Assembly: GCA_049653005.1 (NCBI GenBank)
Contig: JBASFL010000065.1
Location: forward strand, 62,001 to 126,000
DNA from: UBA2334 sp049653005
GTDB taxonomy: Bacteria; Pseudomonadota; Gammaproteobacteria; Burkholderiales; Burkholderiaceae_C
Direction: 5' to 3'
DNA: 64,000 nucleotides
Part shown: positions 17,502 to 27,984 of the stretch, in pieces
Layout of the letters: every line of letters starts with the position of its first letter
How positions within the stretch are numbered: the stretch's first letter is position 1
Notes under the pieces: generated by a model
Told to the model about the DNA's origin: nothing
Databases searched by the model: none
What the model saw: only the letters and a program-made list of their open reading frames with translations
Program-made: the position numbers and the translations under genes

Positions 17502-19117
17502 TCAAGACCTTCATCAAGAAGCTGCTGGGCCAATCCAGTGAACCAAAGCCGGCCAAAGCCAGCCGCTTTGGCAAACGCCAGGACGTGGGCCCCGAGCAGC
17601 ACGGCATCAACCCCGCGCTGGTGGACCGCCGCGCGCTGGACGTGGTGCACACCCTCAAGCAGGGCGGGTATGAGGCCTACATCGTCGGTGGCGCCGTGCG
17701 CGACCTGCTGCTGGGCCTGGCCCCCAAAGATTTCGACGTGGCGACCAACGCCACACCCGAGCAGGTCAAAGGCCTGTTCCGCCGGGCGTTCATCATCGGG
17801 CGGCGTTTTCGCATCGTGCACGTGGTGTACGGGCGGGGCCGCCAGGACCGGGGCCTGAGCGAGGTGATCGAGGTCTCCACCTTCCGCGCTTACCTGGACA
17901 ACGCGGCCGCTGAGCAAGTCAGCGGCAACGAAAAAACCAGCAAGCAGGCCCTGGCCGGCATGACCCACGCGGTGGACGCCAGTGGCCGCGTGTTGCGCGA
18001 CAACGTGTGGGGCCCGCTGGAAGAAGACGCGGCGCGGCGCGACTTCACCATCAACGCCATGTACTACGACCCGGAAACGCAAACCGTGGTCGATTTCCAC
18101 AACGGCATCCGCGACGCGAAGCAAAAAGTGCTGCGCATGATCGGCGACCCGGCCACCCGTTACCGCGAAGACCCTGTGCGCATCATCCGCGCCGTGCGCT
18201 TCGCGGCCAAACTCAGCCAACTGGGTTTTGCGTTCGACCCCAAAACCCGCACCCCCCTGGTGGCCAGTGCCAGCCTGCTGGCCGAAGTGCCCCAAAGCCG
18301 GTTGTTTGACGAAATGCTGAAGCTGCTGCAAACCGGCCACGCATTGGCCAGTGTCGAGCAGCTCAAGCAACTGGGCCTGGCCAAAGGCATCTACCCGCTG
18401 CTCGACGTGGCGGTGGACCGCGCCGACGACCCGTTCGTGAAACTCGCCCTGCAAGACACCGACCGCCGCGTGGGCGAAGGCAAACCCGTGGCCCCCAGCT
18501 TTTTGCTGGCCGCCGTGTTGTGGTCTGACGTGCGCGAAGGCTGGGCTCGCAAACAGGCCCAGCGCATGCCGCCGTTTTCTGCCCTGCAAGAGTCCGTGGA
18601 CGAGGTGTTTGACGCCCGCATTGGCGACGTGTCGGGCCGGGGCAAACTGGGCGCTGACATGCGCGAAATCTGGCTCATGCAGCCCCGTTTCGAAAAACGC
18701 ACCGGCAACGCCCCGTTTTCGCTGGCCGAACAAGCCCGTTTCCGCGCCGGGTTCGACTACCTGCGCCTTCGCGCCCAGGTGGGCGAAGTGCCTGAAGAGC
18801 TGGCCCACTGGTGGGAATTGTTCAGCACCGCCGACGACGCCACCCGCCAAGACATGGTGGACGCCGTGCGCGCCGAACAAGCCGCCAAGCCCCGCCAGCG
18901 CGCCCCCCGTGTGCACCAGGTGGCCAAACCCGCTGCCACCCCCTTGGCCGAGGGCCAGGAACCCACCGATGACCCGCGCTTTCGCACCGACATCGAAGGC
19001 TTGGCAGCTGGGGATGGGGCGGTTGACCCCGACGCCCCTGCCCGCAAACGCCGCCGTCGCCGCCGCAAACCCGGTGGCGGTGAGGGCGCACCGGCCAGCG
19101 ATGCCGGCAATGCCTGA
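17498..19117 (+). CDS. pcnB: poly(A) polymerase I
   Basis: Adds 3' poly(A) tails to RNA and so promotes decay. The 539-residue protein has the nucleotidyltransferase signature GGAVRD at 64-69 with catalytic aspartates in KDFDVATN (78-80), the RRDFTINAMYY segment and YREDPVRIIRAVRFAAKL, which separate PcnB-type enzymes from most CCA-adding enzymes. The C-terminal tail is basic (RKRRRRRRKP near 518), fitting RNA binding. I chose ATG 17498, which overlaps the preceding stop. folK starts 3 bp downstream. Confidence 0.94.
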   Translation: MIKTFIKKLLGQSSEPKPAKASRFGKRQDVGPEQHGINPALVDRRALDVVHTLKQGGYEAYIVGGAVRDLLLGLAPKDFDVATNATPEQVKGLFRRAFIIGRRFRIVHVVYGRGRQDRGLSEVIEVSTFRAYLDNAAAEQVSGNEKTSKQALAGMTHAVDASGRVLRDNVWGPLEEDAARRDFTINAMYYDPETQTVVDFHNGIRDAKQKVLRMIGDPATRYREDPVRIIRAVRFAAKLSQLGFAFDPKTRTPLVASASLLAEVPQSRLFDEMLKLLQTGHALASVEQLKQLGLAKGIYPLLDVAVDRADDPFVKLALQDTDRRVGEGKPVAPSFLLAAVLWSDVREGWARKQAQRMPPFSALQESVDEVFDARIGDVSGRGKLGADMREIWLMQPRFEKRTGNAPFSLAEQARFRAGFDYLRLRAQVGEVPEELAHWWELFSTADDATRQDMVDAVRAEQAAKPRQRAPRVHQVAKPAATPLAEGQEPTDDPRFRTDIEGLAAGDGAVDPDAPARKRRRRRRKPGGGEGAPASDAGNA

Positions 19118-19120
19118 CGC

Positions 19121-19642
19121 ATGAGCGCCGCCCAGCGCCCCACGGTCACCGCCCATGTGGCGTTGGGGGCCAACCTGGGCGATGCCGCCCTTGCCCTGCG
19201 CCACGCCTGGCAGGCGCTGGCGCGCACACCGGGGGTTCAGGTGCAACAGGCCTCTTGCCTGTACCGCACCGCCCCGGTTGACTCTTTTGGGCCCGACTAT
19301 TTCAACGCCGTGGTGGCCGTGGCCACCCAGTTCACCGCCCCGGCCCTGCTGGCAGTTTTGCAGGGCATTGAGCAGCGTTTTGGCCGGGAACGGCCGTATG
19401 CCAACGCGCCCCGCACCTTGGACCTGGACCTGCTGTTGTATGGCAGCGCCTGCATCGATTCCCCCCGCCTGACCGTGCCCCACCCCCGCATGTGGGCCCG
19501 TGCTTTTGTGCTGGTGCCGTTGGCCGATGTGGCCCCAGCGCTGGTCAGCGCCGAGGCCTTGCGGGCCGTGGCGGGCCAGGGCATTGCACGGTGCCCAGAT
19601 CCCCAGTGTGTGTTTCCCTCAACCGGAGGTTTTGATGTCTGA
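19121..19642 (+). CDS. folK: 2-amino-4-hydroxy-6-hydroxymethyldihydropteridine pyrophosphokinase
   Basis: Transfers pyrophosphate from ATP to 6-hydroxymethyl-7,8-dihydropterin in folate synthesis. The 173-residue protein has VALGANLGD at the start, FGRERPYANAPRTLDLDLLLY with the metal aspartates (about 86-107) and VPHPRMWARAFVLVPL. The pcnB-folK order is common in proteobacteria. Its last 8 bp overlap the next gene, whose GGAGG ribosome site lies inside folK. Confidence 0.95.
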   Translation: MSAAQRPTVTAHVALGANLGDAALALRHAWQALARTPGVQVQQASCLYRTAPVDSFGPDYFNAVVAVATQFTAPALLAVLQGIEQRFGRERPYANAPRTLDLDLLLYGSACIDSPRLTVPHPRMWARAFVLVPLADVAPALVSAEALRAVAGQGIARCPDPQCVFPSTGGFDV

Positions 19643-20387
19643 CACTTCTGCTTCTTCTCGCGTGACCTTGGCCGCTTCTGGCGTGTTGTCGGTGGGCTTG
19701 GTGTTGGGCCTGGGTTTGGCTGGCTGGTTCATGGGCCAGGGCGTGGAGCGTTTCCGCACCGCCGACCGCGTGGTCACCGTCAAAGGCCTGGCCGAACAAG
19801 ACGTGGCCAGCGACTACGCCATTTGGACGCTGAATTTTCGCCGTGCCGACAACGACTTCGCGTCGGTGCAAAAAACACTGGCGGCCGACCGCGACCAGGT
19901 CGTGGCGTTTTTGAAAACCCAGGGTTTCAAAGACGAAGAATTGGACGTGCGCCCCTTGCAGGTGCAAGACGCCTTTGCCCGTGAATACGCCCAAACCGGC
20001 CAACCTCTGCGCTTTGGCGGGGCGGGCCGGGTGGTGGTGAAATCCGAACGGGTGGAGCTGGTGGACAAAGCGGCCCGCGCCACCGACCCCTTGATTCAGG
20101 CGGGTGTGCAACTTGGCTCGGACACCGACGGCAACGGGGGGCTGCCGCGTTACCAGCTGCGGGGCTTTAACACCGTGAAAGCGGCTTTGCTGGCCGAGGC
20201 CACGCAAAACGCCCGCCAACAAGCCGAGAAATTTGCCGCCGAGGCCGGTGCCAAGCTGGGGCGCCTGAAAAGCGCCAACCAAGGCAACATCCGCGTGGCC
20301 GACGACGATGGCACCGATGCCGACAGCGGTGCCACGCGCACCAAGCGACTGCGGGTGGTCAGCACGTTTGAATACGCCCTCGACTGA
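19635..20387 (+). CDS. SIMPL domain protein, membrane-anchored
   Basis: A 250-residue protein with one N-terminal hydrophobic segment (about 12-36), either an uncleaved anchor or a signal, followed by a SIMPL domain beginning TVKGLAEQDVASDYAIW. The domain family is periplasmic or outer-membrane associated and poorly characterised. ATG 19635 is preceded by GGAGG at 19625-19629 and overlaps folK by 8 bp. It ends 12 bp from convergent pdxH. Confidence 0.85.
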   Translation: MSDTSASSRVTLAASGVLSVGLVLGLGLAGWFMGQGVERFRTADRVVTVKGLAEQDVASDYAIWTLNFRRADNDFASVQKTLAADRDQVVAFLKTQGFKDEELDVRPLQVQDAFAREYAQTGQPLRFGGAGRVVVKSERVELVDKAARATDPLIQAGVQLGSDTDGNGGLPRYQLRGFNTVKAALLAEATQNARQQAEKFAAEAGAKLGRLKSANQGNIRVADDDGTDADSGATRTKRLRVVSTFEYALD

Positions 20388-20399
20388 GGGGCGGGGGTT

Positions 20400-21035
20400 T
20401 CAGGGCGCCAGGCGTTCGCGCAACCAGCCGCCATCGGCTTGCTGGGTGTAGCGCAGCCGGTCGTGCAAGCGGCTTTTCCGGCCCTGCCAGAACTGCCAGT
20501 TGTCGGGCTTCAGTCGGTAGCCCCCCCAGTGCGGTGGGCGGGGTGGCTGCAGCAAAAACTGCGCACCGTATTTGGCGGCGTTGGCCACCAGCACGCCCCG
20601 GCCTGAAATGACCTGGCTTTGCGGGCTGGCCCAAGCACCCACCCGGCTGTCCAGCGGGCGGCTGTGGAAGTAGGCATCGCTTTCTTCCGCGCTGACTTTC
20701 TCCACCAGGCCCTCAATGCGCACCACCCGCTCCATTTCCACCCAGTGAAACTGCAACGCCGCAAACGGGTTGCCTGCCAGTTCCTGGCCTTTCTGGCTGT
20801 CGTAGTTGGTGTACCAGACGATGCCCCGCTCGTCATACCTTTTGACCAGCACCACCCGCGTGCTGGGGCGCAGGTTGCTGCCCACGGTGGCCAGGGTCAT
20901 GGCGTTGGGCTCGTGCACTTCGCCTTTGATGGCTTCGTTCAGCCACTGGTCGAATTGGTGCAGGGGGTTGGCGTGCGAGTCGGTTTCGCTCAACTCGGCA
21001 CGTTCGTAGCTTTTTCGCAGGTCGGCAATGTTCAT
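20400..21035 (-). CDS. pdxH: pyridoxamine/pyridoxine 5'-phosphate oxidase
   Basis: An FMN enzyme that oxidises PNP or PMP to pyridoxal 5'-phosphate. At 211 residues it is normal in length. Family segments are DLRKSYERAEL, RPSTRVVLVKRYDERGIVWYTNY, SRPLDSRVGAWASPQSQVI and the closing WQGRKSRLHDRLRY (FMN and substrate binding). I chose ATG 21035, the canonical start before IADLRKSY. It lies 31 bp downstream of the ChaC-like gene and is probably cotranscribed with it. Confidence 0.96.
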   Translation of the reverse strand: MNIADLRKSYERAELSETDSHANPLHQFDQWLNEAIKGEVHEPNAMTLATVGSNLRPSTRVVLVKRYDERGIVWYTNYDSQKGQELAGNPFAALQFHWVEMERVVRIEGLVEKVSAEESDAYFHSRPLDSRVGAWASPQSQVISGRGVLVANAAKYGAQFLLQPPRPPHWGGYRLKPDNWQFWQGRKSRLHDRLRYTQQADGGWLRERLAP

Positions 21036-21066
21036 GCCCCCAGTATAGAAAGGGGCGGTCAAGGGT

Positions 21067-21669
21067 TCAGCGGGTGTGCTGTGGCGGCTCTGCATGGGCC
21101 AGCAGGCGTGCCAAGGCGCGGTCGTGTATGCCCAGCTGCGCCAGTTGCGCGTGGGTCTGGCGGGCGTAGTCCAGCGTGGTGCCGTAGCGCCCGCTGGCGT
21201 GTTCAAAAATCCGCCGGTATTCGGCAGGTGTCAGCGTGCCGGTGTGGTTGGGGCTGCGGCGGTTCAGGGTGAAGGCCAGGGCGTTCACCGGGCCTTGGGG
21301 CGTGTGTGCCGTCAACCAGCGCAGGTCGTACACAGGGTTGGGCATTTCACGCAGCCACAGTTGGGGCAAATAGTGCGGCACATCGGCGTGTGCGATGCGT
21401 TGCACCACCCCCTGGCAGCAGCCGCCCGGCAGCAGGGCAAACACCAGCCCTGGGGTTTGGGGTGTGCCCCGGTTCACACGGCTCCACATCTTCAAGGCAC
21501 GGTGGTGGCCGTGCACGCGGGCAGGGCGCACCTCTTGCACGGTGCCCTCTGGGCGCCAAATCAGCGACGCATAGGCAAACACCCACAAATCGGTGTTTTG
21601 CTCGGCCCACGTGGCGAGGGTGTGGGCCAGCATGGTTTGACCGCAACGTGTGGGGGCGTGGGAAAGCAT
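21067..21669 (-). CDS. ChaC-type gamma-glutamylcyclotransferase
   Basis: A 200-residue cytoplasmic protein. VFAYASLIWRPEG near 30-42 is the substrate-binding YxSL loop, and LWLREMPNPVYD (about 103-114) carries the expected catalytic glutamate. By homology it would degrade glutathione to 5-oxoproline and Cys-Gly. The first 20 residues are not conserved-looking, so the true start could be slightly internal. pdxH follows after 31 bp. Confidence 0.85.
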   Translation of the reverse strand: MLSHAPTRCGQTMLAHTLATWAEQNTDLWVFAYASLIWRPEGTVQEVRPARVHGHHRALKMWSRVNRGTPQTPGLVFALLPGGCCQGVVQRIAHADVPHYLPQLWLREMPNPVYDLRWLTAHTPQGPVNALAFTLNRRSPNHTGTLTPAEYRRIFEHASGRYGTTLDYARQTHAQLAQLGIHDRALARLLAHAEPPQHTR

Positions 21670-21733
21670 GGGTTGTCAGCGAACGTCAATGTGGGGCACT
21701 AAAATCGTGGGTTCAATTATTCACGGAGTGTTC

Positions 21734-22000
21734 ATGTCGGCTCAAGATCAAGATGAAGGTACCCGCACCGCGTTTGCCGTGCTGATTCCCCTGCTGGTGC
21801 TGGTGGTGGGTTTTGTGGTGGGTTTGGGCGTTCACAAAGCCAAAGGCCCCAAGGCCCAGGTTGCTGCGCCCGTTGCCGTGGTTGAAACAACCCCTGCAGC
21901 GCCTGAGGCAGCTGCCCCCGCAGCCGCAGCAGTGCCCGCAGCCGATGCGCCCGCTGCTGGTGTGGCTGCGGTGCCAGCCGAGTCCAAAAAACCCGAGTGA
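21734..22000 (+). CDS. small single-pass membrane protein with Ala/Pro-rich tail
   Basis: An 88-residue protein of unknown function. The N-terminus MSAQDQDEGTRTAF is followed by one strong transmembrane helix at about 15-34 (VLIPLLVLVVGFVVGLGV) and then a tail of about 50 residues almost wholly Ala, Pro and Val, ending in ESKKPE. The arrangement suggests an inner-membrane anchor with a periplasmic extension. A GGAG lies 5 bp before the ATG at 21734. A strong terminator follows, so it is probably a single-gene transcript. I do not recognise a named family. Confidence 0.75.
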   Translation: MSAQDQDEGTRTAFAVLIPLLVLVVGFVVGLGVHKAKGPKAQVAAPVAVVETTPAAPEAAAPAAAAVPAADAPAAGVAAVPAESKKPE

Positions 22001-22035
22001 GTGACCTCGGCGGGGTCGCCCCGTTTCGCACGCTG

Positions 22036-22061
22036 AAGCAGGCATGTGCCTGCTTTTTTTT
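22036..22061 (+). terminator. intrinsic terminator after the small membrane protein gene
   Basis: A 9-bp stem AAGCAGGCA (22036-22044) pairs with TGCCTGCTT (22047-22055), with eight T from 22054. The loop is only two nucleotides, so the innermost pairs may open. Confidence 0.9.
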
Positions 22062-22078
22062 GTCTGTGTCGGTGGTGC

Positions 22079-22471
22079 TCAGGCCGCGCCAGGGCGCTGG
22101 ATGAGTTCGATTTTGTAGCCGTCGGGGTCGGTGACGAATGCGATCACGGTGTGGCCACCTTTGACAGGGCCAGCCTCGCGGGTGACGTTGCCCCCAGCGG
22201 CACGTATTTTTTCGCACGCAGCGGCGGCATCGGGCACCCCCAGTGCGATGTGACCATAGGCGGTTCCCATTTCGTAGCCGGTCACGCCCCAGTTGTGGGT
22301 CAGTTCCAGTTCGGCATGCTCAGGGTTGCTGCCATAGCCCAAAAACGCCAGCGTGTATTTGTACTCGCTGTTTTCAGAGGTGCGCAGCAGTTGCATGCCC
22401 AGCACGTGGGTGTAGAAATCGATGGATCGCTGCAGGTCACCCACCCGCAGCATGGTGTGCAAAATTCTCAT
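22079..22471 (-). CDS. gloA: lactoylglutathione lyase (glyoxalase I)
   Basis: Isomerises the methylglyoxal-glutathione hemithioacetal to S-lactoylglutathione. The 130-residue protein keeps the metal ligands at the E. coli positions: H5, E56, H74 and E122. That points to the shorter, Ni-type enzyme class. I chose ATG 22471 because it puts H5 in register; an upstream ATG at 22498 adds nine unconserved residues. It is separated by 32 bp from the upstream thioesterase gene and may be cotranscribed with it. Confidence 0.95.
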   Translation of the reverse strand: MRILHTMLRVGDLQRSIDFYTHVLGMQLLRTSENSEYKYTLAFLGYGSNPEHAELELTHNWGVTGYEMGTAYGHIALGVPDAAAACEKIRAAGGNVTREAGPVKGGHTVIAFVTDPDGYKIELIQRPGAA

Positions 22472-22503
22472 GTGTGCATTGTGCCAAGCCTGTGCCAACT
22501 GTT

Positions 22504-23046
22504 TCAGGTGGGCAGGTCAAACACCAGGCAGGTGGTGGTGGCATGGGCATACAGCTTGCCGTCGGGGCCCACCAAGCGGGCATCGGCGGTGGCCAGTTGA
22601 CGGCCGCAGTGCAGCACCCGGCCTTCGGCCCGCACACGTTGCACGCCAGGGGTGAGGGCTCGCACGATGTTCACGCTCAATTCAGCTGTGGTGTAGCCCC
22701 GCCCCTCGGGCATCAGGGTGTGAACGGCGCAGCCCAGGGCTGAGTCCAGCAATGTGGCAAACCAGCCCCCGTGCACGGTGCCCATGGGGTTGAAGTGTTG
22801 TGGGCCCGGTGTCCCCTGAAACACCGCTTTGCCTTCCGACACCTCGATCAGCAAAAAATCCAACGTTTGTGCAATGGCGGCAAAAGGCAACTCCCCGGCC
22901 AGCATGGCCTGCATGGTTTGCAGCCCGTTTTTGCCTTGCAATTGCGCCCGCTGGGCCACCCCGGGCCCTGGGCCGTTGCGCAGGCGGGCGCGGATGGCCT
23001 CTTCCTGTGTCATCCATGTTTGCAATGTGTTTGTGTGCCCGGTCAT
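22504..23046 (-). CDS. PaaI-type hotdog-fold thioesterase
   Basis: A protein of about 180 residues. The hotdog-fold signature HFNPMGTVHGGWFATLLDSA (about 88-107) is that of PaaI/YdiI-like acyl-CoA thioesterases, followed by YTTAELSVNIVR. The acyl substrate is not evident. Start is uncertain: ATG 23046 is used here, with ATG 23058 and an internal ATG near 23013 as alternatives. It is divergent from a MarR regulator, with palindromic operators in the 50-bp gap, so it is very probably the regulated target. Confidence 0.85.
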   Translation of the reverse strand: MTGHTNTLQTWMTQEEAIRARLRNGPGPGVAQRAQLQGKNGLQTMQAMLAGELPFAAIAQTLDFLLIEVSEGKAVFQGTPGPQHFNPMGTVHGGWFATLLDSALGCAVHTLMPEGRGYTTAELSVNIVRALTPGVQRVRAEGRVLHCGRQLATADARLVGPDGKLYAHATTTCLVFDLPT

Positions 23047-23062
23047 GGTGCGTCGCATAAAG

Positions 23063-23090
23063 TTGTATATGCAACGATTGTATATACAAT
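23063..23090. promoter_or_regulatory. tandem palindromic operator between thioesterase and marR
   Basis: TTGTATATGCAA (23063-23074) and ATTGTATATACAAT (23077-23090; perfect 14-bp palindrome) share the half-site TTGTATAT and have centres 15 bp apart. Centre spacing and position in the divergent gap fit binding by two MarR dimers. The second site ends 6 bp before the marR start codon, so autorepression is expected. Confidence 0.75.
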
Positions 23091-23096
23091 TGAAGC

Positions 23097-23576
23097 ATGA
23101 CCAGCACCCACCCCTTGTCTTTGCCTGATTCGCCGTCTGTGCCCAATGGGTGCACCAATTTGAAACTGCGGCAGCTGATGCGGCAGGTCAGCAGCCACTA
23201 TGACCAGGTGTTTGGGGCCTGCGGTCTGACGGGCACGCAGTACTCGCTGCTGTCGCATGTGGTGAAGCTTGGGCCGCTGCGCCCGGTGGACTTGGCCAAG
23301 GCCCTCAAAGTGCAGGCGTCCACGCTGTCGCGCAACCTGCAGCCACTGGTTGCAGCCGGTTGGGTGGAGATCAAAGCGGGGGTGGACGCACGCAGCCACC
23401 AGGTGGTGGCCACCGAAGCGGGTTTGGCCAAGCGGCAAGAGGCCCAGCAGCTCTGGAAAAAAGCCCAGCAAGCTGTGAACCAGCGGCTGGGCTTTGAGCG
23501 GGTGAATGCGTTGCACGCCCTGCTGGACGAGTGCATGCAACTGATGGGCTCAGACGAGCCCGTGCCTTTTATTTGA
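23097..23576 (+). CDS. MarR family transcriptional regulator
   Basis: A 159-residue winged-helix dimeric regulator. The recognition region LGPLRPVDLAKALKVQASTL and the wing VEIKAGVDARSHQV are clear, with dimerisation helices at both ends. The start codon is only 6 bp past a palindromic operator, so the mRNA leader must be very short or absent. It probably controls itself and the divergent thioesterase. Its last 8 bp overlap the convergent rhlE gene end. Confidence 0.9.
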   Translation: MTSTHPLSLPDSPSVPNGCTNLKLRQLMRQVSSHYDQVFGACGLTGTQYSLLSHVVKLGPLRPVDLAKALKVQASTLSRNLQPLVAAGWVEIKAGVDARSHQVVATEAGLAKRQEAQQLWKKAQQAVNQRLGFERVNALHALLDECMQLMGSDEPVPFI

Positions 23577-25410
23577 TGCGGCCGAAGCTGGTGCGCAGCG
23601 GGTCAGCTGGGCCGCCCCGGCTGCCACCACCGGCAGGTGCACCTGGGCCACGTCCACCGCCGCCAGTGCCACTGCGGTTGCGGTTGCCGCGGTAACCCCC
23701 GCGGTCGGCCATGGAGTCGATGCTGGTGCGCAGTGGGTCGGGCTGACGCGGCGCGCCGGCTGGGCCGCGGGGCTCGTCGCGGAAAGCCGGGCGGTCGCCT
23801 CGCACGCTGGCGTTGCGGAACGCATTGGGGCCGGGTTGGCTCTCGCCTTGGCCACCACCGCCATGAGGGCGGTTGTCAGGGCGCCCTTCGGGGCGGAACT
23901 CGCGGCCTTCAGGGCGTGGGCCCCGGGCATGGCGGGGCTTGCCTGCCGCACCGCCGGGAGCGCCACCACCGTAACCCCCGCCATTTCCACCGTTGCCACC
24001 CGGGCGACGGCCGCCTTCGGCACCGATCGCGCCGTCACGCGGGGCTTGGGGGCCACGGGCCTGGCCGCCACGGCCAGCGGGTTTTTGTCCGCCACGGCCG
24101 CCACCGGCACCGCCTTCGGTTTGCTTCTTGTCACGGATGCGTTCCATCATCTCGCTGCGGGCGGCTTTGGCGGCTGCGGCCATCACGTCGCGGCTGGGCG
24201 GTTTGCCTGCGCCACCCCAGATGGTCTGGCGGCCCATGGCGATGGGTTCTGCCTTTTCACCGGGTTCGGGGCCGAAGCCTTCAATGAATTTCACTTCGAT
24301 GCGTTGCTTGGTGAAACGCTCGATGTCTTGCATGAAGCCTTCTTCGTCCATGCAGACCAGGTTCACGGCTTCGCCGCTGGCACCGGCGCGGCCCGTGCGG
24401 CCGATGCGGTGCACGTAGTCTTCGCTGACGTTGGGGATTTCGTAGTTCACCACGTGTGGCAGGTCGTCAATGTCAATGCCGCGTGCGGCAATGTCGGTCG
24501 CCACCAGTGCACGGATGTCGCCGCTTTTGAAGCCCGCCAGCGCCTGCGTGCGTGCAGCCTGGCTCTTGTTGCCGTGCAGGGCCATGGCGTTGATGCCGTT
24601 TTTGGTCAGGTACTCGGCCACGTTGTTGGCGCCGAATTTGGTGCGCGTGAACACCAGCACCTGGCTCCAGTTGTGCTCGTTGATGATGTGCACCAACACG
24701 GCTTTTTTCTTGCCACGGCCCACAGGGTGGATGAGCTGGGTGATGCGCTGCACCGTGGTGTTGCGTGGGGTGACCTGAATACTTTGCGGGTTGCGCAGCA
24801 GGGTGTTGGCCAAATCGCGAATTTCATCGCTGAAGGTGGCGGAGAACAACAGGCTCTGCTTGTGGCCGGGCACCATGGCCAGCACTTTTTTCACGTCGTG
24901 GATGAAGCCCATGTCGAGCATGCGGTCTGCTTCGTCCAGCACCAGCATTTCGACCTTGGACAGGTCCAGAAAACCTTGTTGCGCCAGGTCCAGCAGGCGG
25001 CCAGGGGTGGCCACCAGAATGTCCACGCCTTTTTTCAGCATGCTGATTTGCGGGTTCATGCCCACGCCGCCAAACACCACGCCGGATGTCATGCCGGGCA
25101 GGTATTTGCCGTAGGTGCGCACCGATTCTTCCACCTGCGCGGCAAGTTCGCGGGTGGGTGTCAGCACCAGGGCGCGGATGGCTTTGCCGCCAAAGCGGTT
25201 CTGGCCTGCCTCGGATTGCGACAGCTTGTGCAACATGGGCAGGGTGAAGGCAGCGGTTTTGCCCGTGCCGGTTTGGGCGCCTGCCAGGAGGTCCTGCCCG
25301 GCGATCACAGCCGGAATGGCCTGCGCCTGGATGGGCGTGGGGGTTTCATAGCCTTGCTCACGCACGGCTTGCAGGATGGCAGGGGCCAGGTTCAGTTCGT
25401 CAAATGTCAT
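23569..25410 (-). CDS. rhlE: DEAD-box RNA helicase RhlE
   Basis: An ATP-dependent RNA helicase of 613 residues. The Q motif is around TPIQAQAIP, motif I AQTGTGKT at 45-52, then DEAD near 154, SAT and the motif VI stretch HRIGRTGRAG. From about residue 390 a long Gly/Arg-rich tail follows, with RGG-type repeats and two DPLRTS copies (one at the very end), giving a large disordered RNA-binding tail. In related bacteria RhlE acts in ribosome assembly and RNA decay, often in the cold. A 266-bp gap separates it from divergent ettA. Confidence 0.93.
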   Translation of the reverse strand: MTFDELNLAPAILQAVREQGYETPTPIQAQAIPAVIAGQDLLAGAQTGTGKTAAFTLPMLHKLSQSEAGQNRFGGKAIRALVLTPTRELAAQVEESVRTYGKYLPGMTSGVVFGGVGMNPQISMLKKGVDILVATPGRLLDLAQQGFLDLSKVEMLVLDEADRMLDMGFIHDVKKVLAMVPGHKQSLLFSATFSDEIRDLANTLLRNPQSIQVTPRNTTVQRITQLIHPVGRGKKKAVLVHIINEHNWSQVLVFTRTKFGANNVAEYLTKNGINAMALHGNKSQAARTQALAGFKSGDIRALVATDIAARGIDIDDLPHVVNYEIPNVSEDYVHRIGRTGRAGASGEAVNLVCMDEEGFMQDIERFTKQRIEVKFIEGFGPEPGEKAEPIAMGRQTIWGGAGKPPSRDVMAAAAKAARSEMMERIRDKKQTEGGAGGGRGGQKPAGRGGQARGPQAPRDGAIGAEGGRRPGGNGGNGGGYGGGAPGGAAGKPRHARGPRPEGREFRPEGRPDNRPHGGGGQGESQPGPNAFRNASVRGDRPAFRDEPRGPAGAPRQPDPLRTSIDSMADRGGYRGNRNRSGTGGGGRGPGAPAGGGSRGGPADPLRTSFGRIK

Positions 25411-25676
25411 TTGGAATGTCGCGCCTGTCCGCAGGCGCTGGGAGCATTGCCTTGCCGGCGAAAGACAGGGTGCCGGTCAGTCTGGGCGAATGCAGTTGGG
25501 GTGCTGGGAGTGCCCGAAAGCCACTGGGTGGCGACGCGCTGTGCTCCCCGGCGTAGGTGCCGGTCTGGCGCCGACTGTGGCGCTCAACAGGCTGTATTGT
25601 CGCATGCTGGGATAATTCACGGTTTGGTTGGTCGCACACGTTGGCCAACCCCCCTTGTCTAAAGAGAGCAGCTTCC

Positions 25677-27340
<1,664 letters not shown>

Positions 27341-27341
<1 letters not shown>

Positions 27342-27895
27342 TGGGCACGCCGTCCGACGATGACGTGCTGGCGGCCACGCGCCGCTGGCTGGAGCAGGCC
27401 GTGATTGGCCTGAACCTGTGCCCGTTCGCCAAATCGGTGTACGTGAAAGACCAGGTGCGGCTGGTGGTCAGCCGGGCGCGCCACCTGGACGCGTTCCTGG
27501 ACGACCTGGACCGCGAACTGGAGCTGCTGAAAACCACCCCGGCCGACCAAGTGGACACCACGCTGCTGGTGCACCCCACGCTGTTCCCCGAGTTTTTGGT
27601 GTTCAATGACTTTTTGAACGTGGCCGACGACGTGCTGGTGGAGCACGAGCTGGAGGGCGTGATCCAGATCGCGCCCTTTCACCCCGACTTTGTGTTCGAG
27701 GGCGAAGACGAAGCTGACATGAGCCACTTCACCAACCGCTCGCCGTTTCCCATGCTGCACCTCATCCGCGAGGAAAGCCTGGAAAAAGCCATTGCCTCGT
27801 TCGGCGACACCGACGTGATTTACGAGCGCAACATCGACGTGCTGCGCAAGCTTGGCCCCGAGGGGTGGCGCCGCCTGATGGCCGCCGGGTCTTGA
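27341..27895 (+). CDS. DUF1415 family protein
   Basis: A 184-residue protein of unknown function, widespread in proteobacteria. NLCPFAKSV near 25-33 and the central LVHPTLFPEFLVFNDFLN are the most recognisable parts, and IAPFHPDFVFEG with a nearby PFPMLHLIREES follows. No signal or membrane segment. ATG 27341 overlaps the ettA stop by one base, so it is cotranscribed with ettA. A dispersed repeat with hairpin potential follows its stop. Confidence 0.85.
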
Positions 27896-27910
27896 CGTTC
27901 CTTCCCGGGT

Positions 27911-27984
27911 GATGCAAGCGGTTGGGGCTAAAAACCAATAAAAAGTGCCCCTATCGCTTAATGGTATTGAATTGTTAGCTATTG
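27911..27984 (+). repeat. dispersed repeat with facing half-copy, able to form a hairpin
   Basis: The main unit is GTGCCCCTATCGCTTAATGG, TATTG, then TTAGCTATTG ending at 27984. A left half-unit in the other sense is GATGCAAGCGGTTGGGGC (27911-27928). AAGCGGTTGGGGC (27916-27928) pairs with GCCCCTATCGCTT (27947-27959) over 13 positions with one mismatch and one G-T pair. It lies between DUF1415 and DUF1631. Confidence 0.75.
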
